This document shows positions 23,576 through 36,204 of a stretch of DNA of 64,000 nucleotides, in pieces (the first letter of the stretch is position 1; each line of letters opens with the position of its first letter). Where the stretch lies: the NCBI GenBank assembly GCA_947044365.1, contig OX345636.1:60205537-60269536 (forward strand). The letters are read 5' to 3'. Below the pieces are notes generated by a model. That model was not told the DNA's origin. It saw only the letters and a list, made by a program, of their open reading frames with translations, and did no database searches. The position numbers and the translations under genes are program-made. The DNA comes from Petrosia ficiformis (taxonomy: Eukaryota > Porifera > Demospongiae > Haplosclerida > Petrosiidae).

Positions 23576-25030
23576 TTTAATATTATTACAATGATTTCAT
23601 AGAAAGGTTTTGATTAAGCAATTCCTAAACACACATACCATATACTGTATAGCAGGAATTATTGTGATTGAAATAGGAAATATTGGACAATTGCTAAATG
23701 CAAATTTTGAATCCACACACGGAACCTTTGTGAATGTGATTTAGTATCTACATTTCTACAGTAACTCCAGCTACTGTGTTAGTGAAAGCTAGCTAGTTAT
23801 TTTAAGCAGGTAAGTCTAGACAAAATGTTACTTTTAAAAGTTGTGTGATAGCCAGATTTAAGTGGTCTGTTGTCACACATTAATTAGTAAAGCTATGTAA
23901 GTCAATTATATTTAATGTACTGTATAGCTATTAACAAGGTGTTGGAATATCTTTGAGAGTTTTCCAGTTACGCAGGTTTCTCTGAATCTGTAGAATATTA
24001 AATTTGCTGCATTTAACATTTTCAATATGCATATTTTAGCAGACTTGCCTTTATGTATGTAATTTCCTCACTACATGTAGTTGCCAATAATTTCCTCTAT
24101 ACAGTATCAAGATGGTTGAACAGGTATTCATTTTGGTGGATCATGCATTACTCAGAATTAGTTTAGTCTTATTAACTATTTCCACTATTATATTATCATC
24201 ATATTAAAAAAGGAAAAGGATCAATGTTTGTATAATAACTGTCTTAAAACAAGAATGAGACTTTGTATATAGTATATAATATATAGCCCCTCTGCCTCCC
24301 TGTTTTCTCCCCTATTCATACATGTACTTTTTACTTGTATATGATTATCTTATCACTTTAAAAGCAAAGCAGTTTATTATATTAAAAATATCAAACATAA
24401 CACCAATTGAAATATACAAATATTATGGCCTGTAGGGCAATCCCTATGATTTCTTTCCGCGAGGTTTAATGCATATAAATTATTTTATAATTATGTTTGT
24501 GTAACATATATAACTATGTGTTGTATACATAGTTGTGTCATTCTTGGTGTCTCGGTCAATTAAGAAAGACTAGCAGAAAGAAAGCAGCTTGTAGCTTACA
24601 TAGAAACTGGTACTAATAGCTATTCTACCTGAAATATATTCATAAAGTTCTATAAGATCTTTTAAAAAGTAAGAAGAGTAGATAATGAAAATAATAACTA
24701 TAATAGGCTGTTGTGTTTCAAACATGAGAAAGTCAGCCATGATTACTGAATGCTGGATACCACAAAGCAATAATAATTGTAAGGATACTTTTATTTCCAT
24801 AATTATACATGTATCTTGTTTCCCAGTCCATCTTACAGATAGGGTACTACATAATTATCTAAACAATTGACTATAAATGAATAATATTGCCTGGGCCATG
24901 ACCCAGGCTAGCCCTGTGCTTGCTACACCTATGATAGATTTCTCATCAATCCTTGTAGTGACTAACTTTCTAAAATAAGGACACCTTGCTGTTATGTAAA
25001 GCAGTCACGAATATACATGCCCCAAATAAT
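23576..25030. other. AT-rich intron, no gene seen
   Basis: No exon, RNA or complete transposon found. 24424-24830 is a diverged copy of the repeat that starts ggcccgtagggccatccc (6459, 21700). 24880-25020 matches about 19790-19940. Confidence 0.5.
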
Positions 25031-25328
25031 TTTTATTAATATAAAATTATATGATATCATGGACAATTGATTAATAATAACTTACTACTTGACAATTATC
25101 TACTTTAATGATATCTGTCCGCCATCTTCAAGATCGTATAGACACTTGATAATAATAAATACATGTATGTGCTTATGAAGGCATCTTCATCTACGTATAT
25201 ATTGGCAGTTATCATTGTAATAGAATATTATAGCTATGTACATGTATATATGAATAATGTAATATTGTAATTCTTGTAGACTTATTGTGTCTGTTAGTCC
25301 TGATGCATTCTGTTACTATTCTTAAAAG

Positions 25329-25607
25329 TAGGGCTGGAAATCAGTTGAGATTCTGAAATGGATTATCAAATTGATTGATAATCAATGGAAGTAATTAAGC
25401 CAATTAAGTAAATTAATACAGGAATCTCCTCCCATTTGATGATTAAAAAGGTTTCCCGTAACTTACATATTGTACATTACTTGATATCACATGCTTGAAA
25501 AGTATATCTTCTGGAATAATTAGCATAATTGATATCACAGACTTATAATTGATAATCAGAAGAATTTTCAATATCGATTGATTAATAGATTAATCATCCC
25601 AGTCCTA
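25329..25607. mobile_element. hAT-like MITE, copy of 1170-1453
   Basis: Ends tagggctgg ... ccagtccta. The left duplication CTTAAAAG is at 25321-25328; the right one is at 25614-25621, separated from the element by catgta, a hexamer absent from the copy at 1453. Confidence 0.72.
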
Positions 25608-25745
25608 CATGTACTTAAAAGTCTATTTATAGTAACATCATCCTGATAAGCACATTGATTTAAAAGATTGCACTCTGGCTCTGTAATGATATTCATAACT
25701 CTTATTAATTTTAAAAACATATTTCAGCTACATGTACATAAACAG

Positions 25746-25921
25746 CAGTGTTTCTCCCAGGATAAATATTAAGTGTGAGGGAGTGCATCAGTGGTACATG
25801 ACATTTGGGCAACAATGTTCAATCAGTGTTGTAAAACAGTGTTTTTAAAATTCAAAACTAAATGGTAGGGGAGCAAGACTGATATAGCGCCATGGTACCA
25901 CCCTTTATGGGGGAAACACTG
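25746..25921. mobile_element. hAT-like MITE, ends CAGTGTTTC(T/C)CCCA
   Basis: Left end cagtgtttctccca and inverted right end cagtgtttccccca, a classic hAT terminus. Flanks ataaacag and gaaaacag match at 6 of 8. 176 bp, no ORF. Confidence 0.6.
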
Positions 25922-26290
25922 AAAACAGGTCTTCAGAGAAGTGCTTGTTTCAGTTAAAGTTTTGTTTTTATCCAATTCTTATATGCCTAATCACAAAGAG
26001 CTGGATAATCAAACTCTTAGGTACACTGTACATTTCTCTGGAGTGTAATGGATCACATACAATTGAAACTACACATGCATGTACTTGTACATGTAATGGT
26101 TAACTACAAACTGTTCAGTCCACTTTCCTACTTACATGTAGTTTTGTATTGTCACTATAGTGACAATTGTCACTACAAACAGTGGAATTCTCACTCTCTG
26201 TAGCAACATCTCGTATATGTATTGATGTTCATGTTTTGCAGGTCATCCTACATAGAGGGTGTATGCAACCATATCTAAACATTTGCTTAA

Positions 26291-26870
26291 CCCTTAGAGG
26301 ACTGATGTCACATATATGTGACATTTCATCCCTATGTGGTTCGCCGTCTGTTCCTAGCTACACGAAGCTGTCCAAATGGTTGTAATTGGCGTCAGGCACA
26401 AGTTGATGAACCTGGCTAAAAAATTTGATTGTTTTCTGGCCGCCCTTTGGCCTAAATAACAATCATGGGGGAAATTTTAAGGGGGGGTGTCCCCCTGTTA
26501 ATGCGGGGGTTCGAAGTGGGTGCAGCCCTCTCGCTGTCGATGAATTTTGCATTTTTTGATCACGCCCACGTTGTCTGGTGGGTACCTGAGGCATTTTCCT
26601 TGCTGTGAAACCTGAAATCGTGGGTGTAGCTGGTGCCAACATGCAGTGGGGTCATTTTGTTAGCCCCAGTTCCAGTCAAAAGAAGGAGAGCACTGCATTT
26701 GATTTGATCATACGAAGTGCTTGGGGACTTTCGAGTCCCGGTAAGCAAGTTGGTGGAAGTAGTACTCCACGTCGGAAAAGGAGCCAAGTTTGGGGTAGAG
26801 AAAGTGAACGGTGCCCACATTATATGCAATAGAGTCACCAGTGTTGGAAATGGGAAGAATTTTGAATACA
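26291..26870. other. GC-richer island next to a TTAA / CCCTTAGAGGAC transposon end
   Basis: Begins TTAA-CCCTTAGAGGAC, compatible with a piggyBac-type end. The first 180 nt recur in reverse at about 47345-47542, which also abuts TTAA. From 26440 to 26870 the base composition is clearly richer in GC and both strands have short open frames (for example from 26605 plus and from 26871 minus). I cannot assign a family. Confidence 0.4.
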
Positions 26871-26874
26871 TTAA

Positions 26875-27240
26875 TACATGTACTTGTGCTATACATACTA
26901 TATAAGTTACATGTACATGTTCATACTGTATTTACATGTATATTAGTACTTATACTTGTTATTATAATGCTTGTTGATATTATAATATGTACATGTAGTA
27001 CATGTATACCATGTATATTACATGTACATGTACATACATGTGGTACATTTACATACATACAGTGTGTACTGCAATACAGTATATATGCTATTGTACATTT
27101 TGTAGCTAGCACACATCTACATACATGTACAATTATTCATGTTAATACTATAGATCATTTTCTTACTATACTACATATTACATGTACATAGGATAGTACA
27201 TGTACATGCATATACATGTACACAATATAGTTATGAGATA
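26875..27240. repeat. ACATGT/GTACAT hexamer-rich array, copy 3
   Basis: Co-linear with 4080-4760 and 14036-14460, without the SINE-like insert. Short open frames here are repeat artefacts. Confidence 0.65.
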
Positions 27241-27794
27241 TTATGTGAGCATAAACAATACTATAGCCACCAAACTACATGTACATGTTATTTTAGGTAT
27301 CAGCTGTGTTTGTATGTACATGTACTACATGTATTAATTGAGCTATGATAATTTATGATTATAATAAATTATCATTCAAGCCTTTCAAATGTTGATTACT
27401 AACACCTCGAGGGTTCTGTGATATCATGATTGTTTTATAGTGACAATATTATATACTCACCTATACAGATTCATTATTGGTTTCATTTGATAGTATAGGT
27501 CACATGTGAAAGTATAATTTCACTCCATTATTTTATTCATATACATATTCATATGCATGTACATGTACATAGTGGAATAAAAACAAGAAAATGAATTTTT
27601 AGTAATAGTTGGAACTATACAATATTCAAAATTAAATGAATCTGTATAAATACTAATACATGTAATTCTCCCCCTTTTATACAAGTCATATTCCCACCTG
27701 ATTATCTAATGATCCAGGTAACATGTTCACTTTAAGTTGGTACATAGTCTGGTAATTATAGTGTATTTATTAACTGACATACAGTATAATTATA

Positions 27795-27956
27795 TCAATA
27801 AAAAGTCACCATACAGTGCAGTAATTACTCAGTTTCTACAGTACATTAAAAGTGGTTTGACAGTAATTGGTGTACTTATGAATTACTGTAATTACTGTAC
27901 TATACTGGCAGTAGAAATAAGGTAATTATTGTTACTGTATGATGACTTTTTATTGA
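27795..27956. mobile_element. Small MITE, ends TCAATAAAAAGTCA
   Basis: About 23-bp imperfect inverted ends (tcaataaaaagtcaccatac and gtatgatgactttttattga), interior of tacagtaattac palindromes. Target duplication not resolved. Confidence 0.6.
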
Positions 27957-27959
27957 CAT

Positions 27960-29930
27960 GTATGGTACGTTTATCATTACTGTAAAAGTCATTTTTAAAA
28001 CTAATTTTTAAATAAAACCTGTTCTTGTTATGCAAGCTATGAAAATACATGAAGTTTGATTAGTGTAGTTGTGAGAGACATCAAGCTGATAATTATATAC
28101 CAATGCTAATTAATTAATTAATTAACCATTATATAGATGACATCAAATACACGTATATGTATGTAATTATTACACTTACAGTCACTATCCTAGCATAATG
28201 TTTGTGTTCAGTTGCAAGCTCTTAAAAGTCAAATACATGTGAATAATTTTGCCCCATTTTTGGCTAAATGTTATAGACATGTACATTCTGTATTTATTAT
28301 AATTATGGATAGTGACATTACCCTCATGATAAGACACAAACTGACTGAATGTTATACGTACATTAAACATCTCTCCTGATACAATACATTGGCTATTCAT
28401 AAATAAATCAAGTCTACCATTCTATTGTAAGCATTACTAGTATACAGTGTTCTCAACAGAATTTTAGCACTTGGTAGAGCCTGTAAAACTAAGATTTATT
28501 AGGTGTGACTAAGTTTCTTGAATCAGGCCACAAGTTAGTAGGAAAATAATGAGTGATAGTAGTGTAGGCTTAATCCCAGAGCTGAAATGATGGACCAGCA
28601 CCACCACTAAAAAGCCTAGTGAGAACATACCCTGCTAGTATATTGTCTAATATATCCATAAATTAGACATGCTATGAGACCTTTTAAAGTGGACAATTTT
28701 CAGTCTCAATTGACCTCTTGCTAATCGTTTTAGTTAAACACCCTTTATAATATAAGAACAGCTTGCTATTCTGTAAAGTAGCCACTAAATGTCCCAAATA
28801 ATATCTTTACTAGAGAATGCTTGCATGAATGCAGTCATTGTGGGGCAAGCCTGAGAAGGAATAACCAAATGAGCAAAAGCAAGCAGAAGGGAAGAAGAGC
28901 AAAATGCAACAGTTCATGAGTTGGTTTTGGTTTTAGAGCAACAGGAACTCACAAAACATGTAGATCAGTTTATCAGTACTATCAATCCAATCTCTCCTCT
29001 TTAGTCTATGCAGTTTGTCTAGCTCTGTCCCTCTCTCTTCTTTTCATCGATCTCTTTTCATCCATAGCTATCACACAATGACACACATGTAGCTTTGTTA
29101 ATTAATTAATAAAACGTATTTCAACAATAAGATATTTGCGAAATACATACGTACATGTACCAAAAATTTATTGAAAAGTCAACACGGTTTAATAGAACAT
29201 ACGGAATCATGTATAATACATACACATGTACATACATGTACATACATATATACGTAAAGAAAATTCTCAACCAACTCCCTAGTGTAGGGCTCTCTCAGGC
29301 TCGTCTCAATTCAAACAACAATACATAAATAATATTACATGTATATATTATGGGCAATAGATTGATACTAATATAATATAATTGATATAATACTTGAACA
29401 TTCTCTACAATAATGATGTCTGTTAGCCATCTTGAAGATCTTGTTAATTGTATAGACACTTGATAACAAATGATATGGGGTTATGAAGACATGTATGTCT
29501 ATTAGCAGTAGTGTTGTATTATTATGACAATGATGAGCACTATTAGTTATAGTATGACTAGTTTATCACTAGTTATGATTTAATTATTTATAATAATATA
29601 GGCTTACTAAAAGGGTTTTAATTTTAGATAACTAACTAAAATTCCCAATTATTGGTGAATTTTGATTTTAGTTAATTATAGTTATTTCATCACACCTGTA
29701 ATTTACGTAGTTATAGTTTAGCTAAAAGTCATAATGTCTTTACTGGAAGGGGTTTTAGTTATAATTATGTTTAATTAAAACAACACTAATTGGTAGTTGT
29801 CATTTTGTAGCATAATATAGTATTATAGCTATATACATGTATGAATAATGTAATATTAATTTTAAAAGTTAACACAATGGTATTATAGTACAATATACAA
29901 GAAAGAAGTGTGACTTACATCACAATATAT
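27960..29930. other. AT-rich intron with scattered duplicated fragments
   Basis: 28195-28670 repeats 4780-5360. 28880-28960 holds the empty site for the 164-bp MITE. The rest, including 29480-29930, has no exon or RNA gene that I can support. Confidence 0.45.
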
Positions 29931-29934
29931 GTGA

Positions 29935-31208
29935 TGTAATTTTCAAAAACGGACACTTCCCAAAAATTTGGTATCAGGAAGAGCTACAATATTAATCTTC
30001 ATATTAATTTTCAATACAAAATGGTAGACTTATGAGCTATTAACCTTAATTTGATCGAAATTGTTTTACAGGAAAGTGTCCCTTTCCAAACATTAGATCA
30101 CATGTTGATGTTAGTTATATTTCATGTACATATATATACATGCTTTTTCTACATAAGCTATAACTATTCCTCTACATGTAATCACATATACACATAGTCA
30201 CACACATGCTTTTATTGCTTTAACAATTCCTAAGAAATTTTGTCAAGATATTTAGATATGGGTTCACTTACAATTACAATTGTAATTGAGGTCAATTACA
30301 ATTACAATTATGTAGTTGTAATTGTACTGTAATTGAAACATTTGTATTGATGCTATTGTTAATCATAAGGATTTTACTTTCATTCGGCATTCTATACCAA
30401 ATTATTAAAATGTAATGGTTATTATACATGTAGACACTTTCATTTTAGAATTTATGGTACCGGCTTAGAGGTATTGCTGTAATTATATTGTAATTGCATG
30501 CGACTGTACATGTAATTGTAGGTGAATGTCACATAATTGTAATTGTAATTAACCAGTGGTAGCTACACTGACAATAATGGAAGCTGTAATTGTAATTGGC
30601 CTTTTGTAATTGAACCCAGACCTGGTACACATACATGTAGATGTACATAACCACTATTAATTAATTTATATTCAAATGTCACCTGAAATAATTGGAACAG
30701 AGTGTTTGTATAAATGTAGCATTGTTAAGTAAATTCTTAGCTTGATACACCTACTATTATTCCACTATATATAAGAGAACAACTACATTTTGTATTTAGT
30801 AATGACAACTATTGATCTTCCAGATAATAAATTCTATCATGTTTTATAATTAATAATGAACATTTTAATAATAATCATTTGTTTTATGTAGATATTCTCT
30901 TTTGTATACATTATACACATGTATCATGTACTTTTATATCTTCATTGTATCTAATTCAGATTATAAAGAGTATCACCATACCATTGTGTATACTTACATA
31001 ATCTTGTTTGAATTCTCATTAGTTTATATCTTATAATTCAGTTACATTCCTCCCTACTTAATCAACATGATGTTAAATGTAGTATCCTATCAAGACACTA
31101 AATTGTTTAATATAATTAGGATTAGTAAATGAGTCATGCATTTCTAATATGAATTGATTGTACAAATTCTAAAGAATTACTTTTTTTATTTCTTTTGCAT
31201 AATTATAG
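29935..31208. repeat. ANK-exon block, upstream intron, copy C
   Basis: Co-linear with 10680-11925 and 39940-41191 at about 98% near the exon. It contains the AATTACAATT MITE and ends at the acceptor of ANK exon 3. Confidence 0.85.
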
Positions 31209-31307
31209 TATGAAAATACACCCCTTCATGTGGCTTCTAGAGCGAATTATGAAGATGTGGTAGATATATTATTGCGTCATGGATCAAATCCTCATACAAG
31301 GAATAAA
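31209..31307 (+). CDS. Ankyrin-repeat exon 3 (33 residues, phase 0-0)
   Basis: Acceptor gcataattatag ends at 31208; donor gttagt begins at 31308. The repeat starts YENTPLHVASRANYEDVVDI, continues LLRHGSNPHTRNK, and is the best match to the ankyrin consensus in the window (TPLHVA, DVVDILLRHGS). About 465 nt of upstream and 280 nt of downstream intron are 97-98% identical to those of the exon at 11926, yet the exons differ at 34 of 99 nucleotides by hand count. The acceptor carries a small insertion (attat) relative to the other two block copies. This exon-high, intron-low divergence is the main finding of the window. Confidence 0.9.
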
Positions 31308-32096
31308 GTTAGTTCTAATAACACACTATACTATAGTATTCATTATGTTATTGTACTAATTCCAGTGGTAATACATATTTTCATTAGTAATTGAATTTTG
31401 TGATTATAAAGAAGGGCTAATCTACTACAGATCTGTGTTATAATATATAAATACCTTGTATGATATAACAGTGTCACAAGTATGATATTTACATGGAATA
31501 TGATTTACATTAGTCTCTAGTAGTGTAATGTAAATGGATTAATTGTAAGTACTCTCTGACTTTTACCATTTTGATGACATAATGATTATAATTATTATCC
31601 TTTCCAAATACAAAATGACTTTCTTCCTACAAACAGTTTCCATGCGTGACTGAAAACTTTTCACCACAATGTACATGTGTGTACATGTACATGTAGTATT
31701 AGAATAATACTGTTTAATGTGGACATTTTTATATACACACAAAAACATGTTATAAATGTCTTGTTTTGGTATACATGTGGTTAATACGTATATATACAAG
31801 AATGTGTACACATGTGTCTAGTAATTAGTCTGGTGGCACTGCCCCTTCACTGGTAGGATGAAGGGTTTGGTACATACATGTACATGTACATGTATGTTAC
31901 CAGATTGCTCCATCTCAAACCACACTTTTATGAGCACCACCTCAAAAGTAACAAATACAATCGTCAATGTATAATATGAATGTTATTTATTGTATTATAC
32001 ATGTACAGCTGTATTTTGTAAAAAGGGACCTTGTTCAGCAATTAAACACTTACTTTTAATAACTCACTATTCAGCCATTTTGCACAGGAAGCCAAT

Positions 32097-32180
32097 AAAT
32101 AATAGTGGTATTATAAATAATAGTGGTATTATAGATAATAGTGGTATTATAGATAATAGTGGTATTATAGGTAATAGTGG
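32097..32180. repeat. 18-bp tandem repeat (ataatagtggtattatag)n
   Basis: About five units. Because 18 is a multiple of three it stays open and reads NNSGII repeats, which I regard as non-coding. It directly follows a half-copy of the CCATTTTGTACAGGAAG MITE. Confidence 0.8.
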
Positions 32181-32884
32181 TAATGCTAGAGAAATGAGTA
32201 AATTTACACAATTTATTAATGATTTCAGTTGTCCATTCATTCTTTACATCATGGATTAAGTTTATTATTCTATAGGTTTTGCTAGAGTTTACGATAATTC
32301 TAAAATGTGATAGAATTACAGATATTGTTGTACAGAAGTTGGGATAAATATTATTCCATTATTCTGGACTATTACCAGTATTACCTATAATACCACTATT
32401 ATTTATTATAAGATCTCTATGAATTAGTATCCTCTCTAGACGGCCACACCCCCACAGTGAAAAACAGTCTGGTAGCTTTGGTCAACATTCCTGGCACATG
32501 CAGTGACATCCCATTCCTTGTATTTGTATTGTACATGTATAATCAGATTACTCAGTGTATTACATGTAATTGATCACATGACTGTGTGTATTTAAAAATG
32601 TCATATCAAACTCCTGCAATGAAACAAATGGTAATAAAGGCTATATAGCATCCCAGATACCATCCTTCCTAATCTAATCAAACTTGTTTGGTCATGTGAC
32701 TAACTTGTTGAAAGCACTAGTTATAACTGCGTGTAGAAATTATTAATTATATTATACTATTACATTCTTGTTTGAAACAAATTGTATCACAGTTTCCCCA
32801 GATGCTTCCTCATTTTATCAATATAATTATCAGCCATGCAAGACTATTATATACTATATACATTTAGTATGTATACAAGTACAT

Positions 32885-33108
32885 CAGTATTTTTGATAAG
32901 CTTATATGGCGCACCATTGGCCCAAAGAGCTTCTTATTTGGCACTGCACAGTTCTCTATTTGGGCCAGTGGTGCAGTTAATTATGATTATATTGTCAGTA
33001 ACAGAATTAACTCTTTGTTACTCGGCTCAAGATGTATTCTCAATGGCACACACACTAACCATTGTTGAGCCAATTTGGCCCATGCTTCAAAACCTATCAA
33101 AAACTGTG
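32885..33108. mobile_element. hAT-like MITE, CAGTGTTTTTGATAAG family, TSD AAGTACAT
   Basis: 224 bp, inverted ends CAGTATTTTTGATAAG and CACAGTTTTTGATAGG. Perfect 8-bp duplications AAGTACAT at 32877-32884 and 33109-33116. The duplicate in a copied block is 44632-44855. Confidence 0.82.
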
Positions 33109-34826
33109 AAGTACATGTGTATGTATTAATTTACAGCCTATAAAGGAATTAGTCTCAATGTAAGTACTCTCTGTCTTTTACCATTTTGGTGACATAATCC
33201 TTTCCAAATATATTGGATAAACACTTCATGAGATTCATGAAGAAAAATGACCTTCTTAGTTTCCATGCATGACTTAAAACTTTTAATAGAAGTTTATATT
33301 TCATTCCACCATATAAACATTATGTGTAGGTAGTATTTTAATACAGACACGTTTATATACACATAAAAACCAGTTATAAATGTCTCGTTTTGGTGTATAT
33401 GCGGGTAACATGTACAGTAGCCCTCAATAAAATGTTCATGTAGCAGTAGTAGTACTCTACACTCCATAAAACACTAAAAGAGCATATTATTATGCATACT
33501 ACACTTAATAAAATAATAAACAGCAGTGACATTTGAGCTCCACCTTCTACTACTAAAGGGCAACACCCACACCTTTGCTTATACCTGTGTAACTTCACAT
33601 TTTACACAACACAGACTTCTAACTTTCTTAATTAGACAGGGGAGCTTCTAACAAAGTCGTAGATACCAAATACATGTATATGTACATGTACATGCTTCAT
33701 TCGTCAGAGGAAAGCAACAGAGTGAGTGTTTGAAAGAGCAGTGGTCAGTGCCAACAGTCATGAAGCTAATGTGCTATGCGTTTTACATATATGTACATAT
33801 TATAATTAAAATGTTGCCGTAATTAATATGGTGGAACATACTTAGTGCATACGTACTACAATAACACTGTGTAACTATTTATTGAGGGCTACTTTAATAC
33901 AAGAATGTGTACACATGTACGTGTCTAGTAATTACATGTAGTCTGATGGCATTGCCTCTTCACTGGTAGGAGGAAGGGTCTGGGACATACATGTACATGT
34001 ACATGTATATTACCAGATTACTCAACCTCAAACCACACTCTTATAAGCTCCACCTCACATGTAACAAATACAATGTTCAATGTACTGTAAATTGGGAGGG
34101 TATAAAACCCGGAACAGAATAAAACTGAATGTGGAATGGAACGGAACGGAACCGAACTGGAAGTTGATAACTATTGTTATATGTTTGGTAATTGAATTTA
34201 ATATGTAATTTTATCGTGCGCAATCGAATGAGTGTACATGTATACTGTACATGTACATGTACTTCTTAACTGCATGTATAATTGTTACATGTACATACAT
34301 GTACAATAATACATGTTCATACTATACGTCATCTTCATACTACAGTACATAGTAGATGAACATGTATATACTGTGGTACTTCTACATGTACATGTACATG
34401 TACAACTACAGTATATAATCTGTACTTAAAATTAAAAATTTGTGATATTTGAATTAAACATTGCCACACCCACCATTAATTAATTAAACGAATGCAAAAT
34501 CTGCAGACTCAGAGAAACCTAAAACTTTCTTGAAACATTTGTAAGATGTTCATGCATGTACTATTAATTGACTGTCTATTACTATCCCATGTCTGAGTTC
34601 ACCTAACTACATGTTACATGCCTTGCTTTGGCAACAAAATTAAATACCACTTACTCATAACAACCATACATAAGTAATAGATAGAGTAAAGGCAAAACAC
34701 AAAGAAGTGATACTTACATGTACGTATGTATGTATGGTTGTTATATGGAAGTGGAATTTAATATTGTTGCCAAAACAAGGCACCATCCCGATCTTGTTCC
34801 TGTGCTTTTTCGGTTTTGATATATAT

Positions 34827-35043
34827 CAGTGTTTATGAAAAGCTCATATGGCGCACCATTGACCCAAAGAGCTTCTTAATTATTTAGCACTGCACAGTTC
34901 TCTCTTTGAGCCACATGGTGCAGTTAATTATGATTACATTGTCACTAACAGCTATGTTAACTGGCTCAAGATGTTTCCAATGGCATAACACTCTAACCAT
35001 TGTTGAGCCAATTCGGCCCAAGCTTCAAACTTATCAAACTCTC
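34827..35043. mobile_element. hAT-like MITE, CAGTGTTTTTGATAAG family
   Basis: Duplicate of the nested copy at 18629-18845 inside the 33.2-36.5 kb block. Confidence 0.6.
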
Positions 35044-35874
35044 TCATCCCTACATACTCCATTTCATTTTTTTAAATGTTTTTATTATATATATGATATA
35101 ATCACAATATAATAATTATTATTATTGTCATGTATTGTCTATAGTTATTTTCTTATCAGTAATTATTGTTTTACACTGTGAGTGCATCATTAAAATAGTA
35201 AGGCCCTTACTTAATCCTTAGACAACTGTTATGGAATATACAACAGTGTACATGTATGTGACATTTGGTACCATACTGCATTCATGATCATGATGTAGCA
35301 TTCCAAGTATCATGTTTGTCCTCAGCAGCAAATCCTTATAAATTAGAGGAAGTCGTGACGATTATTTGAGCTGAAAATAGACTTAGACGGATTTTAATGG
35401 ATATCCCCATTTGTTCAGCATTAATAAGGGCAGCACCACATTGATACTTGGATTTTCATGCATTTGGGATATCTTCTTGAATGAACCATGTACATGTACA
35501 CTCTGGATGTATATACATGTACATGTACACGTAGATGGTGTAAGACTGTCAGTACTATCATGATAGGAGACAAAATGACTGATGTGTAAATATCCTCTAT
35601 CCATTTTAGTATATTGTACATGTCAGTACAATGTCTCCATAAGTTACATGTACTGTACAACCTCTTAAAAGCAGATGCACATGGTAAATTTGAAAATATT
35701 TTCAGTCGCTATTGATTTCATAGACGTAGCCAGACCTCTAGGATTGGATTGGCCAGGCAAAGCATAGATCGGCGAGCGAAGCATGCTGAAACAAGTTAGC
35801 GTTGATAAATTCCTAATGGGCATGTTCTGTCGTTTGTGGCCAGGCAGACGAGTTGAGTTGAAACTACTTCAACT

Positions 35875-36204
35875 TAGGGATGGGCGATTATGAAAATATG
35901 AATTAATTATTATTATATGTGCAAGTATCCCGATTATTGCCATTATTGGTTACCTTACATACAATGTACATGTACATGTATGTACATTTCATACATGTAC
36001 ATGTATGTATGTAGATTCGATTGAACAATCAAATTGATACCTTTTATTTGTTTAGTAAACAGTGTTGAAAAACTGATTTAAATGTGATAGTACTGAAAAC
36101 CTGAAGTTATGGCACAATAATCATTATTTTTGTGACCACGATATGGCCAATATGATTATCACAGGAAATTTTAATCACGATTATCAAAATATTCCCCATC
36201 CCTA
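35875..36204. mobile_element. 330-bp hAT-like MITE with perfect TSD CTTCAACT
   Basis: Ends TAGGGATGGGCGATTATGAA and, inverted, TAGGGATGGGGAATATTTTG. CTTCAACT at 35867-35874 and 36205-36212. Paralogous copies at about 330 and 19695 lack it (gctagttcaa running on), giving empty sites. Confidence 0.88.

Noticed and set aside
31990..32259. 89-codon frame with NNSGII repeats
   Set aside because: Arises from an 18-bp tandem repeat plus adjoining MITE sequence.
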